The notes: generated from the letters alone by a model not told the origin. DNA of 11,622 bases from Sulfitobacter sp. (GCA_026421135.1 JAPKCR010000023.1:1-11622); one strand, 5' to 3'. Numbered from the stretch's first letter, positions 1 through 7,867 are shown. Numbers and translations: made by a program.

Positions 1-293
1 TGCGTTTCGGGGATGACGATAACCGTCTTGAATCCCATAGACGCACCGACCAGCGCCAGACCGATGCCGGTGTTGCCCGCTGTCCCCTCAACGATTGTAC
101 CGCCCGGTTTTAGTGTGCCCTTTGCAATGGCATCGCGAATGATAAACAACGCCGCCCGGTCCTTGACCGACTGGCCCGGGTTCATGAATTCAGCCTTGCC
201 ATAAATCTCGCAACCGGTTTCCTCGCTCGCCTTGCGCAGACGAATAAGAGGTGTGTGGCCGATGGCTTGCGCCAGATCAGATGCGACGTGCAT
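1..293 (-). CDS. cysK: Cysteine synthase A, N-terminal part (cut by window edge)
   Basis: O-acetylserine sulfhydrylase, a cytoplasmic PLP enzyme that makes cysteine from O-acetylserine and sulfide. The 97 visible residues cover the N-terminal domain. The motif [11 protein letters not shown] carries the lysine (K44) expected to form the Schiff base with PLP. The loop [12 protein letters not shown] (from residue 70) matches the substrate-binding TSGNTG loop of the family, with Ala in place of the first Ser. The ATG at 293 has an AGGAG ribosome site just upstream, starting right after the trgB stop codon (14-bp gap), so it is probably the last visible gene of the phrB-cfa-trgA-trgB-cysK run. The C-terminal two thirds lie outside the window. 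In R. sphaeroides cysK next to trgAB contributes to high-level tellurite resistance (established knowledge). Family assignment is very secure; the A-type label is likely but not proven from this part alone. Confidence 0.94.
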   Translation of the reverse strand, partial: MHVASDLAQAIGHTPLIRLRKASEETGCEIYGKAEFMNPGQSVKDRAALFIIRDAIAKGTLKPGGTIVEGTAGNTGIGLALVGASMGFKTVIVIPET

Positions 294-307
294 GGGATGC
301 TCCTAAA

Positions 308-1441
308 TCAAGTTATGTCAGGTGTAACCTTGGGGGGGGCCAACCTCAAGCGGTCGCGGTGCCGTGCAAGCCAATATGCGGCAAGTACAAGCGGCGCATT
401 GGCGGCTTGTTGCGCGTCCACCATCGACATCAAATCGTCAAAAGACATCAAATGCGACCGAATGTCTTCGTCTTCTGTGTGCAGACCGCTCACACCTGTG
501 GACTTGTCCGGCAGATCGGTCAACCCCACGTAAATATAGAAAAATTCTGTACTATCCCCCGGTGACGCATACACTTCGCCAACCTTTTCCAAGGTCTTCA
601 GGGTTATTCCCGCTTCCTCGGCGGCCTCGCGGTGGGCCGCCTCTTGGGGGGTCTCGCCCGGGTCTACACGGCCCGCGATGGGTTCAAGCTGCCAGACCGA
701 TCCATCACCACGAGCAATCGGACCCATGCGTAGTTGTTCCACCAGCATCACGCAGTCGCGCACCGGATCATAGGGCAGCACAAGCGCCGCGTCAGATGCC
801 ACAAACACAGCGCGTTCCAGCACGCCGGACATCGTCCCATCAAACCGCTCATGTTGCAGGCGATATTCATTCAGCGCGAAGTAATTGGTGTAGACGCGGT
901 CAATTTGCTGCACATCGACCTTGCCATTTAACGTCCCTGCCCCGTGTTTGGACTGCGCAGCGTTGACCATAGCGGCAGCCCGTGTGCGGATCATCGGGAA
1001 CATCTTGCCGACCTGCGCAACTGAATATTTACCGAAATAATCCATCACCTCGCGCGCGGCAAAACAGCTAAGCGCCGCCCAGTCTTTCTCCCATTCAGCG
1101 AGGTCCCAAGGCTCGGCAGTCGTCCAGACGCCCGGCGCGGGGAAATAGATCTGTGCCCTATGACCACCTGACAGCATCACATCGCGCAGATCATAGGCAA
1201 AACTACCTTCGTAGAAATCAAGCCGCGCGATATCGGTATCGCTTAGTCCTTCGACCAGCAGTCCTTTTGTGACCGCTCCGGCACGATTGACCACACATGG
1301 AAACGGCCCTTCTGCAACAGCAAGGGCTGCATGGTTTTTCAGTTCTTGTGACGTAAATGTAATTTCTGCTGCCGCACGGCCCAGTACAATCTCAAGCAGC
1401 GGAATATGCCTGAGTGTGCCGTAAAAGAATAGGTTCTTCAT
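308..1441 (-). CDS. trgB: TrgB-like fusion: gamma-glutamylcyclotransferase-like plus Nudix hydrolase
   Basis: A 377-residue two-domain protein. The N-terminal part (about 1-110) has the gamma-glutamylcyclotransferase/AIG2-like signature FFYGTLR (residues 5-11) and a DFYEG segment whose Glu78 fits the catalytic acid position. The C-terminal part (about 190-365) is a Nudix hydrolase with a perfect Nudix box from G257 to I279 (GRVDPGE, seven residues, then REAAEEAGI), most like ADP-ribose pyrophosphatases. The start at 1441 was chosen over an in-frame upstream ATG at 1486. The upstream one would overlap trgA, whereas 1441 lies 4 bp after the trgA stop and begins directly with the cyclotransferase motif. 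Gene order trgA-trgB-cysK matches the tellurite-resistance locus of R. sphaeroides. The true substrate of either domain cannot be read from the sequence; nucleotide-sugar or ADP-ribose cleavage is an inference from the family. Confidence 0.9.
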   Translation of the reverse strand: MKNLFFYGTLRHIPLLEIVLGRAAAEITFTSQELKNHAALAVAEGPFPCVVNRAGAVTKGLLVEGLSDTDIARLDFYEGSFAYDLRDVMLSGGHRAQIYFPAPGVWTTAEPWDLAEWEKDWAALSCFAAREVMDYFGKYSVAQVGKMFPMIRTRAAAMVNAAQSKHGAGTLNGKVDVQQIDRVYTNYFALNEYRLQHERFDGTMSGVLERAVFVASDAALVLPYDPVRDCVMLVEQLRMGPIARGDGSVWQLEPIAGRVDPGETPQEAAHREAAEEAGITLKTLEKVGEVYASPGDSTEFFYIYVGLTDLPDKSTGVSGLHTEDEDIRSHLMSFDDLMSMVDAQQAANAPLVLAAYWLARHRDRLRLAPPKVTPDIT

Positions 1442-1445
1442 GTCG

Positions 1446-1886
1446 TTAGGGCCATTTTCTTTCGGCATAATTCGTCGCAAGGCCACTTATTGCCCCGCCG
1501 ACCAGCAATGCAATGCCAATCGGACCTGTGGCCATAATCAGGAAATATTCCGCTCCAATAGACAAAACCGCCAGCGCTGCCTCGCCCAAGCCGTCATAGC
1601 GACGTTGCATCGACAGATCTATCATGCGGATCACGCCATGGGTGAAAAGCCCCCAAAGCACCAATATAAACGCGCCTGTCACACCGTTGGTGATCCCCAT
1701 AAGCACGCTGCCGCCGGCACGCGATCCCATCACGATCCATCCGACAACCACGCCAAGTGCCATATTGATAGGTACAAAATAGCCAAAATGGGTTCGCTCC
1801 GGCATCAGCGGCATAATCATTTCCGAAAGAACAAAAGCTAATATTGCCAAACATATGGCGGCCATTAATTTGGCACCTGTGGGCAT
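1446..1886 (-). CDS. trgA: TrgA family membrane protein
   Basis: A 146-residue integral membrane protein with about four hydrophobic segments (roughly residues 6-25, 34-55, 64-86 and 104-138). Its size, its topology and its place directly ahead of a cyclotransferase-Nudix gene and cysK fit TrgA, one of the proteins tied to high-level tellurite resistance in R. sphaeroides. No catalytic motif is visible and its biochemical role is unknown. The ATG at 1886 is preceded by AAGGAG at good spacing. It lies 31 bp after cfa and only 4 bp before trgB, so co-transcription with both and coupled translation with trgB are likely. The name depends on protein character plus gene context rather than on a diagnostic motif. 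Confidence 0.85.
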   Translation of the reverse strand: MPTGAKLMAAICLAILAFVLSEMIMPLMPERTHFGYFVPINMALGVVVGWIVMGSRAGGSVLMGITNGVTGAFILVLWGLFTHGVIRMIDLSMQRRYDGLGEAALAVLSIGAEYFLIMATGPIGIALLVGGAISGLATNYAERKWP

Positions 1887-1917
1887 CGACTGCTCCTTAA
1901 ATCATGCGGTCACGCCA

Positions 1918-3126
1918 TCAAATAGGGCGCTTCACTGTAATTTGTGTCACATCACAATTGCCGCTGTCAAAGGTTGAAGCACATGAGGTGAGGTAGAAGT
2001 TCCACATCCTCTTGAAACGGTCGTCAAATCCCATGGCCGCGATGTCATCCCACTTTTCGTTGAACGTCTGGTGCCAACGGCGCAAGGTCAGGTCATAACT
2101 TTTGCCAAATTCGATCGATTTTTCGACAGCAAGCCCTGCCTTTTCGACCTGCTGACGCAGCACCGTGGGGCTGGGCAACATGCCCCCCGGAAAGATGTAT
2201 TTCTGAATGAAATCAACGCCACGTTTGTAGATCTTCCAGCGGCGATCCTGCACGGTAATGATCTGCAAGGTCGCCAGCTTACCAGGCTTTAGGCGGTCGC
2301 GAAGCGTGTTGAAATAGGACGGCCAATATTTCTCGCCGACGGCCTCGAACATCTCGATGCTGGCGATCCCGTCATAGACGCCGCGTTCATCACGATAATC
2401 TTGCAGCTTGAACTGAACCAAATCAGAAATTCCAGCCTTTTCAATACGTTCCTTGGCATACTTAAACTGTTCTTTGCTGATTGTCAGGCATGTCATCTTT
2501 AGCCCGCGTTCTTTGGCAGCATATTCGGCAAATCCCCCCCAGCCACAGCCGATCTCAAGCACATGATCGCCCGGCTCAACGCCCATTTGGTTGACCATCG
2601 ACGCATATTTGGCCGTTTGTGCCGCCTCAAGCGACTGTTGTGGGCCGTCCTCGAACAAGGCACTGGAATATGTCATCGTATCATCAAGCCAAAGCTTGTA
2701 GAAATCATTGCCCAGATCATAGTGATAGCTGATGTTCTTGCGCGCCTGCGTTTTGCTGTTGCTCTGCAGCCAGAACCGCAGCGATTCATATTTGCGCACC
2801 AGCCCCACGCCGGGAAATGAATCGTAGATATCTTCGTTGGCGTGAGCGACATCCATAAACGCCTGCAAGTCCGGCGTGCTCCACCAGTCATCCAAATACG
2901 CATCGCAAAAGCCCAGATCACCCTCGCGGATCAGGCGTGCAAACAGGTCAACATTTTTGATTTGGATCTCGGCTACCGGGAACGGGTCGGCTCCCCTAGC
3001 CCGGAACCGCCGACCGTCTGGCAAGACAAAATCCACCTGCCCCTTGTGCATCTCTTGTGCCATCGCAAACACACGCGCAAAATATCTGGGAAGGGACGCT
3101 TGCCCGTTAGTACTGGTCAAAATCAT
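1918..3126 (-). CDS. cfa: Cyclopropane-fatty-acyl-phospholipid synthase family methyltransferase
   Basis: A 402-residue SAM-dependent enzyme expected to add a methylene bridge to double bonds of unsaturated acyl chains in membrane phospholipids. Visible signatures are HYDLGNDFY (135-143), YSSALFED, the SAM-binding motif VLEIGCGWGGFAE (189-201), LTISKEQ, and IEMFEAVGEKYW (258-268), where Glu261 sits at the position of the family's conserved acidic residue. Most CFA synthases have MFEHVG here, so Ala263 replaces His. The length fits the longer proteobacterial branch. The ATG at 3126 has GGGAG 6-7 bases upstream. It follows phrB with a 69-bp gap and precedes trgA. In R. sphaeroides a photolyase gene and a cfa gene belong to the singlet-oxygen/stress response (recalled from the literature), which suits this pairing. 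The family could include other lipid methyltransferases, so the exact product is likely rather than proven. Confidence 0.9.
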   Translation of the reverse strand: MILTSTNGQASLPRYFARVFAMAQEMHKGQVDFVLPDGRRFRARGADPFPVAEIQIKNVDLFARLIREGDLGFCDAYLDDWWSTPDLQAFMDVAHANEDIYDSFPGVGLVRKYESLRFWLQSNSKTQARKNISYHYDLGNDFYKLWLDDTMTYSSALFEDGPQQSLEAAQTAKYASMVNQMGVEPGDHVLEIGCGWGGFAEYAAKERGLKMTCLTISKEQFKYAKERIEKAGISDLVQFKLQDYRDERGVYDGIASIEMFEAVGEKYWPSYFNTLRDRLKPGKLATLQIITVQDRRWKIYKRGVDFIQKYIFPGGMLPSPTVLRQQVEKAGLAVEKSIEFGKSYDLTLRRWHQTFNEKWDDIAAMGFDDRFKRMWNFYLTSCASTFDSGNCDVTQITVKRPI

Positions 3127-3195
3127 TTCTGCTCCCTGGACGCGGGATTAATCGCGCAGTTAAAGGTTAGGTGCACCAAGCACGTTCACCAAGCG

Positions 3196-4617
3196 TTAAA
3201 AGTTTCGGTTTTTGTAAAGATCAAGCGCCCGCGCACGCCCTTTGTCCAAGGCAATGATCCGATCGGGATACTCATCCGTTGGTGCCATGTGCCAGCGCTT
3301 TGGAATGGCGTCGAAAAAGGCCAGCGCATCCTTGTGCGGATTTGCGCGCCCTTCGGCTATCCAGCGGCTTGTATAGTCGCGGTTCTTGTCGAACTTATCC
3401 AGCTGGGTCGCGGGGTTGAAAACGCGGAAATACGGCGTCGCATCGGGGCCCGACCCTGCCGCCCATTGCCAGCCCATTGCATTGCTGGCGGGGTCCCAAT
3501 CGATCAAACATTCCTCGAACCATTTTTGCCCGATACGCCAATGGCACATTAGATGCTTGGTCAAATAACTGGCCACAATCATGCGCCCACGGTTGTGCAT
3601 CCGCCCCGTCACATACAACTCGCGCATGGCTGCATCAACAAAAGGCTCACCGGTGCGGCCTTGTTTCCATGCCTTGACCTCGGTCAAGCGTTCATCTTCG
3701 TTCCACGGAAAGGCCGCCCATTCCTCGCGCCAATTTTGGTCCAGAATGCGGGGCGTGTGATACATCAGATGATAGGCAAATTCGCGCCAGACCAGCTCCT
3801 TAAGGAATGTCTCGGCCCCTTGCTTGCCATCATTCAAGGCGCGTTGGCCCGCGTGCCAGCATTGATGCGGGCTGATTTCGCCAAGTGACAAGTTTTCCGA
3901 CAGGTTCGACGTGCCATCCACACCTGGCAGATCGCGGTTCTGCTTATATTCGGCCACACCATGCGCCATAAAGGCCCCGAGACGGGACTGCGCGGCCTTT
4001 TCGCCCAGTTGAACAAACGGGCGCACCACATCAGCACCGCGCCGCATGTCAGCCCCCATCTGCCAACTGTCCAGATCATCACTATCGGGCCATTCTTTAG
4101 GTGCCTTCAGCTTCGATGGAGCTGGCAGCGGCGCATTAACACCCGTGTTCTTCACCGAATTCCAAAAGGGAGTGTACACCTTGTAATAGCCGCCAGCCTT
4201 GGTCTCGACCGTCCAAGGTTCAAACATCAGATGTCCAGCAAAGGACTGCGCATCAATTCCCGCTTCTTTCAGCGTTTCTTTGATCTGGCTGTCGCGTTTG
4301 GTGGTTTCGGGATCATACAACCGCGACCAATACACCGCCCCGGCACCGGTTTGCGCAATCAGGTCCTGCAACACCTCAAGTGCATCCCCTTTACGCAAAA
4401 CAAGCCGACTGGCCTTTTCGCGCAATGTTTCGGCAAAGCTGCCAACCCCCAAACCCAAACGCCATTTCGGCGCAGCAGCAAGCCCCTCAACAAGATCGTC
4501 ATGGATAAAAACAGGAATTACCGGGCGGCCAGTTTGCGCCGCAGCATGCAAAGCGGGGTGGTCAGTCATCCGCAAGTCACGGCGAAACCACACAAGGATT
4601 GGGGCTGTATCAGACAA
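3196..4617 (-). CDS. phrB: Deoxyribodipyrimidine photolyase (class I type)
   Basis: A 473-residue FAD enzyme that uses blue/near-UV light to split pyrimidine dimers in DNA. The N-terminal alpha/beta domain begins ILVWFRRDLRMTDHPAL. The C-terminal FAD domain holds WREFAYHLMYHTP, GEPFVDAAMREL, GRMHNRGRM and MGWQWAAGSGPDATPYFR. By alignment from memory with the E. coli enzyme, W305, W360 and W383 match the electron-transfer triad W306/W359/W382, and N379 matches the flavin-contacting Asn378, so it looks catalytically intact. The start is a TTG at 4617: no ATG or GTG lies in frame close upstream, the product begins MSDTAPI, and an AAAGAAG ribosome site sits about 7 bases before it. It is the first gene of the run ending in cysK and is preceded by an RpoH-like promoter. 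A 6-4 photolyase or cryptochrome is less likely given the class I motifs. Confidence 0.94.
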   Translation of the reverse strand: MSDTAPILVWFRRDLRMTDHPALHAAAQTGRPVIPVFIHDDLVEGLAAAPKWRLGLGVGSFAETLREKASRLVLRKGDALEVLQDLIAQTGAGAVYWSRLYDPETTKRDSQIKETLKEAGIDAQSFAGHLMFEPWTVETKAGGYYKVYTPFWNSVKNTGVNAPLPAPSKLKAPKEWPDSDDLDSWQMGADMRRGADVVRPFVQLGEKAAQSRLGAFMAHGVAEYKQNRDLPGVDGTSNLSENLSLGEISPHQCWHAGQRALNDGKQGAETFLKELVWREFAYHLMYHTPRILDQNWREEWAAFPWNEDERLTEVKAWKQGRTGEPFVDAAMRELYVTGRMHNRGRMIVASYLTKHLMCHWRIGQKWFEECLIDWDPASNAMGWQWAAGSGPDATPYFRVFNPATQLDKFDKNRDYTSRWIAEGRANPHKDALAFFDAIPKRWHMAPTDEYPDRIIALDKGRARALDLYKNRNF

Positions 4618-4659
4618 TGAAAAACTTCTTTGATTAACTTCTTTGTAATTTAGAAAGAG

Positions 4660-4686
4660 AGATAGTCCGAAGTCACTGCTTTCAAG
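4660..4686 (-). promoter_or_regulatory. Candidate RpoH-type (heat/oxidative stress) promoter of the phrB operon
   Basis: Reading the minus strand, CTTG (4686-4683, in the context CCCTTGAAA) is followed after exactly 17 bases by CTATCT (4665-4660). This fits the CTTG-N17/18-CTAT-like pattern of alphaproteobacterial RpoH promoters. The implied transcript would start near 4652, giving a leader of about 35 nt before the TTG start of phrB. No TGATC-type RpoE -35 box was found in this gap. The motif is seen in the sequence; its use by RpoHI or RpoHII is inference. Confidence 0.5.
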
Positions 4687-4809
4687 GGCATATTCTCATT
4701 TCCGAGAGTTTGTCGCAGATAACCAACATCATCTCACCCAAGTGGCGCATAAACTACCCGGCTAGCGTGCAATTCTATAGGGAAGAGCGCATGCCCCCCG
4801 TCAAAGGGT

Positions 4810-4833
4810 GGCCGCACCCTCTTGGATGCGGCC
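4810..4833 (-). terminator. Inverted repeat after acuI, possible terminator
   Basis: A 7-bp perfect stem (GGCCGCA at 4810-4816, TGCGGCC at 4827-4833) with a 10-nt loop lies 17 bp beyond the acuI stop codon, in the gap between acuI and phrB. It has no clear U-tract on the minus strand, so it is a weak intrinsic terminator or a transcript-end stabiliser. The rest of the gap (about 4690-4800) shows no gene. Confidence 0.35.
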
Positions 4834-4849
4834 CCAATAGGTGACTTGA

Positions 4850-5842
4850 TCAGCCGTTTACATCAACCACTACGCGGCCTCGGACCTGACCGTTCAAGAT
4901 ATCTTTGCCAAGTTGCGGCAAGTCCTTAAGCGTTGCAGGCACGATCATGTCCTCAAGCTTGGCCATCGGCAGATCCTTTGCCACCCGCTCCCAGGCGCGC
5001 AACCGATTTTCATAGGGCTGCATCACGGAATCGATCCCCAAAAGGTTCACACCGCGCAGCAAAAACGGGATGACTGTTGCAGGCAAACCAGCGCCGCCAG
5101 CCAGACCGACAGCCGCAACAGATGCGCCATATTTCATCTGCCCCAACACCCGCGCCAACATTTCGCCGCCAACGGCATCAATGCAGCCCGCCCAGGTTTC
5201 CCCTTCCAGCGGACGTTTAACCGTCTCGTTGATCTCTTCGCGCGCGACTATCTGGCTGGCCCCAAGCGACTTGAGGTAATCTGACGTCTCGGGCCGCCCG
5301 GTGACACCTGCAACTTCATGGCCCAAAGCGGCCAAGATGGCGACAGCAACTGAACCGACACCGCCCGCAGCGCCCGTGACCAATACAGGTCCATGACCGG
5401 TTTTCAGCCCGTGATCTTCCAGTGCCATGACAGCCAGCATTGCGGTAAAACCCGCCGTGCCCACAGCCATTGCCTGCCGCGTATCAAGACCCTTGGGCAG
5501 CGGCACCAGCCAGTCGGCTCTAACGCGCGCCTTTTGCGAATACCCGCCCCAATGCGCCTCTCCCACACGCCAGCCGGTCGAAACGACCTTATCACCGGGC
5601 TTGTAGCGATCATCGTCAGAGGCCTCGACTGTGCCAGCAAAATCAATGCCGGGAATATGCGGGTACTTGCGAACCAAACCGCCGCCCGGCCCGATGCACA
5701 AACCATCCTTGTAGTTCACCGTCGAATACTCGACCGCAACCGTCACTTCGCCCGCTGGCAACTGATCCAGATCGATCTGTGTCACTGCTGCAGAGGTCTT
5801 GCCGCTCTCTTCGTCCTTGGTCACCATCAATGCATCAAACAT
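4850..5842 (-). CDS. acuI: Acryloyl-CoA reductase (NADPH), AcuI/YhdH family
   Basis: A 330-residue medium-chain dehydrogenase/reductase without zinc-ligand motifs. It reduces acryloyl-CoA to propionyl-CoA with NADPH and so removes the toxic intermediate of DMSP cleavage and acrylate breakdown. Visible features are VNYKDGL (42-48), HIPGIDFAG (62-70), VGTAGFTAMLAV (127-138), the nucleotide-binding loop VTGAAGGVGSVAV (155-167) and the TGRPE segment after the second strand of the fold. The ATG at 5842 was chosen over an in-frame ATG at 5863 because AGGAGA lies at good distance before it and the product then begins MFDALMV, as AcuI proteins do. It lies 105 bp downstream of dmdA on the same strand, an arrangement known from Ruegeria, where the two are co-transcribed. 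A strong hairpin separates them here. A generic YhdH quinone reductase name is possible, but the context makes AcuI clearly better. Confidence 0.92.
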   Translation of the reverse strand: MFDALMVTKDEESGKTSAAVTQIDLDQLPAGEVTVAVEYSTVNYKDGLCIGPGGGLVRKYPHIPGIDFAGTVEASDDDRYKPGDKVVSTGWRVGEAHWGGYSQKARVRADWLVPLPKGLDTRQAMAVGTAGFTAMLAVMALEDHGLKTGHGPVLVTGAAGGVGSVAVAILAALGHEVAGVTGRPETSDYLKSLGASQIVAREEINETVKRPLEGETWAGCIDAVGGEMLARVLGQMKYGASVAAVGLAGGAGLPATVIPFLLRGVNLLGIDSVMQPYENRLRAWERVAKDLPMAKLEDMIVPATLKDLPQLGKDILNGQVRGRVVVDVNG

Positions 5843-5898
5843 ATTCTCTCCTATCGGGGTCACATTTCGTCACCCGTTCATTTTGCCAGCTAAACTGC

Positions 5899-5930
5899 GG
5901 GGAGTCCGAGGGGCTGGCCCCTCGGTCCCC
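5899..5930 (-). repeat. Strong GC-rich hairpin between dmdA and acuI
   Basis: CCGAGGGG (5906-5913) and CCCCTCGG (5918-5925) form a perfect 8-bp stem with a CTGG loop. GGGG (5899-5902) and CCCC (5927-5930) can extend it beyond a small internal loop. It begins 17 bp after the dmdA stop and ends about 56 bp before the acuI start. No U-run follows on the minus strand, so an mRNA 3'-stabilising, processing or attenuating structure, or a dispersed intergenic palindrome, is likelier than a full terminator. Confidence 0.6.
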
Positions 5931-5947
5931 AACTCTCATCCCGGCTC

Positions 5948-7051
5948 TTACGCCCAGAAATTTTCGCGTACGTTTGCATCGCGCAGCCCTTGGGGCGTGC
6001 GGACTTGCACCTCGCAACCCTCGTCCCAATGGGTCATCCGCACCATGCCTATGGCCACGTTGGTTTTGAAATCAGGCGAATACGCCGCCGAGGTCACTTG
6101 CCCGACCTTCTTGCCCTTCGCCTCGATATCCCATGCCCGATCGCAGGGCGGCACCGCATCGCCCAAGATATCAATCGCGCGGACCTGCTTGGTCGGCCCT
6201 TCTTTGGCCACCCGCAACAAGGCATCCCGGCCGATACAACCAATCGCCGTCTGGGTGTCACAAAACCGTCCCAAGCCACATTCGTGGGGCGTATTGTCAT
6301 CGGTCATGTCATTGCCATAGCTCAGCAATCCGCCTTCGACCCGCTCGATCCCGTTCGGGCAACCTGCGCGCACATCCAGATCACGCCCGGCTTCCATCAA
6401 GGCATTCCACAAAGGCATACCCTTGTCTTCGCCGTCCACGTAAATCTCAAAACCACCCTGTTTCGAATAGCCTGACCGCGCTACGGCCATCGACCGACCT
6501 TCGAAATCAAACATGCCAAAGCGGAAGAAACGGATGTCACGCACACCGTCCCCGAACACCCGCGCCAGAAGATCATCAGCCTTGGGGCCTTGGATCGCCA
6601 GCGGGCTAATGTCAGGTTCGTCGATAAGCACATCAAGGCGGTAGCCATTGGCAATCCCCTTGACCCACAGCATCAGATCACTGTCGGCAATGGAAATCCA
6701 CCAGCGGTCCTCGGCCAATTTTACTGCGACCGGATCATTCAGCATGCCGCCGGTTTCATCGACGATGGGCACATAGAAACACCGCCCCGGCAGCATCCCG
6801 CGCAGATCGCGCGGCGTCAGCATTTGCATCAGTTTGGCTGCATCGGGACCGCGCAATTCGACTTGCCGTTCACAGGCGACATCCCAGACCTGCACCGCCT
6901 CTTTCAGGTGGTGGTAATCTTCCTGCACACTATTGAAGACCGTGGGCAGCAGCATGTGGTTATAGACGGTATAGGCAGACACACCTGCCGCCTCTACACC
7001 CTCAGAAAACATCGTGCGCCTGATCCGGCGCGAAGGAGAAATCAATGCCAT
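5948..7051 (-). CDS. dmdA: Dimethylsulfoniopropionate demethylase
   Basis: A 367-residue member of the GcvT/aminomethyltransferase fold, close to the 364-369 residues known for DmdA of Ruegeria and Pelagibacter. It moves a methyl group from DMSP to tetrahydrofolate, giving methylmercaptopropionate, the first step of the demethylation pathway that leads to methanethiol. DmdA-like stretches are TVYNHMLLPTVF (28-39), FYVPIVDETGGMLNDP (92-107), RFFRFGMFDF (174-183) and especially SGYSKQGGFEIYV (193-205), where a glycine-cleavage T protein would read RTGYTGEDGFEI. The N-terminus (SRRIRRTMFSEGVEAAGV) also suits DmdA. The ATG at 7051 has GGAG about 10 bases upstream. It lies 107 bp after the DUF1326 gene and is followed by acuI, the classic roseobacter pairing. 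An ordinary GcvT or sarcosine-type enzyme is unlikely. Confidence 0.94.
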   Translation of the reverse strand: MALISPSRRIRRTMFSEGVEAAGVSAYTVYNHMLLPTVFNSVQEDYHHLKEAVQVWDVACERQVELRGPDAAKLMQMLTPRDLRGMLPGRCFYVPIVDETGGMLNDPVAVKLAEDRWWISIADSDLMLWVKGIANGYRLDVLIDEPDISPLAIQGPKADDLLARVFGDGVRDIRFFRFGMFDFEGRSMAVARSGYSKQGGFEIYVDGEDKGMPLWNALMEAGRDLDVRAGCPNGIERVEGGLLSYGNDMTDDNTPHECGLGRFCDTQTAIGCIGRDALLRVAKEGPTKQVRAIDILGDAVPPCDRAWDIEAKGKKVGQVTSAAYSPDFKTNVAIGMVRMTHWDEGCEVQVRTPQGLRDANVRENFWA

Positions 7052-7158
7052 TTAGTCAAACTCCGGCAAAAAGGTGATGTCACGGACCGGCAGGTGCAGG
7101 TCCTATCGGTCAGCTTGGCTAGACCCGCTTTCGCAAACTGATCTATGCCTGCTTTGGT

Positions 7159-7866
7159 TTAAGCGTTCGGACCTTGCCAGTTTATTGGACAAATCTCAGC
7201 AGACTTGCCGCCAAAGTCCCAGACACGGCCATAGTCGCGGACTTTCGACTTCAAGCCTTTGGCCGCAATAATATCCGGCCCCATCCAGTACTTCGAATTC
7301 GAAATCATCACCGGATGGTCCGGCGACTTGCCAGCGATCATCTCGATTTCACCCGCAATTTTTCGACCGATCTGGATTGACCGTTTATTGCCGTCGCGGA
7401 TGATCTTTACCGGCGCGCGTTCGGCACCAATGATCTCGGATACCAGCATGGTGAACAAACCCGTGGTCCCGCCTGCGGCACCTGAGAAAATCTGCAACAA
7501 CCCGTTATACGCTTTGCCGCTGGCATTCTCGTCAACGTAAGCGGCGACCTTCCAGTTGCCCTCGCCCATGCGTCCCGGAATATCGACCAAAAGGCCGACG
7601 TTCAGGCCGGACAGATCTTCGCCTTCAAAGTGACCTTCGTCGATCGCAATAGCCATCCATGCGTGGCAATGCCCTTCTGTGGGCGGGTGTGCGCCAAGGC
7701 TGACCACACAGGGGCAGAACAATTCGCACGAGCAATTGAGGAACAATTCGCCCTTGATTTGCCAATTGGTTGGCGTCGCCTCGCGGCGTTTGGGGTTGGG
7801 CATGCGTTGATCAATGCGTTGACTGATCGGCAAGCGGTCTGCGTCGGCTTTTTTGTTGGTCGCCAT
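7159..7866 (-). CDS. DUF1326 domain protein
   Basis: A 235-residue soluble-looking protein with no signal peptide or membrane segment. After a basic, probably flexible N-terminus (1-34) comes the DUF1326 core (about 35-225). Its hallmark is NCSCELFCPC (44-53), with Cys45, Cys47, Cys51 and Cys53, followed by HCHAW (66-70). These six Cys/His residues form an obvious candidate metal or redox site. Cys226 lies near the C-terminus in EICPINW. The function of the family is not established. The ATG at 7866 was chosen over one at 7914 because AGGAGG lies at ideal spacing. That ribosome site sits inside the last codons of the DUF2182 gene, whose stop is one base before this start, so the two are translationally coupled and probably act together. 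It is followed by dmdA after 107 bp. Confidence 0.86.
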   Translation of the reverse strand: MATNKKADADRLPISQRIDQRMPNPKRREATPTNWQIKGELFLNCSCELFCPCVVSLGAHPPTEGHCHAWMAIAIDEGHFEGEDLSGLNVGLLVDIPGRMGEGNWKVAAYVDENASGKAYNGLLQIFSGAAGGTTGLFTMLVSEIIGAERAPVKIIRDGNKRSIQIGRKIAGEIEMIAGKSPDHPVMISNSKYWMGPDIIAAKGLKSKVRDYGRVWDFGGKSAEICPINWQGPNA

Positions 7867-7867
7867 C

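Noticed and set aside
364..966. Plus-strand frame of 200 residues opposite trgB
   Set aside because: Unnatural composition (Pro, Arg, His and Ser rich) and fully covered by trgB on the other strand.
3171..3192. Direct repeat CACCAAGC twice in the phrB-cfa gap
   Set aside because: Short, only two copies, no match to a known operator or promoter spacing.
2842..3552. Plus-strand frame of 236 residues spanning the cfa-phrB junction
   Set aside because: It crosses two well-supported minus-strand genes and shows no domain.
3961..4620. Plus-strand frame of 219 residues opposite phrB
   Set aside because: Antisense shadow of the photolyase gene with no recognisable domain or ribosome site.
7074..7083. 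GTGATGTCAC just upstream of dmdA as a possible third GntR site
   Set aside because: It shares only the half-site ATGTCA with the operators and lacks the GTnnnAC core, so it is too weak to annotate as a site.
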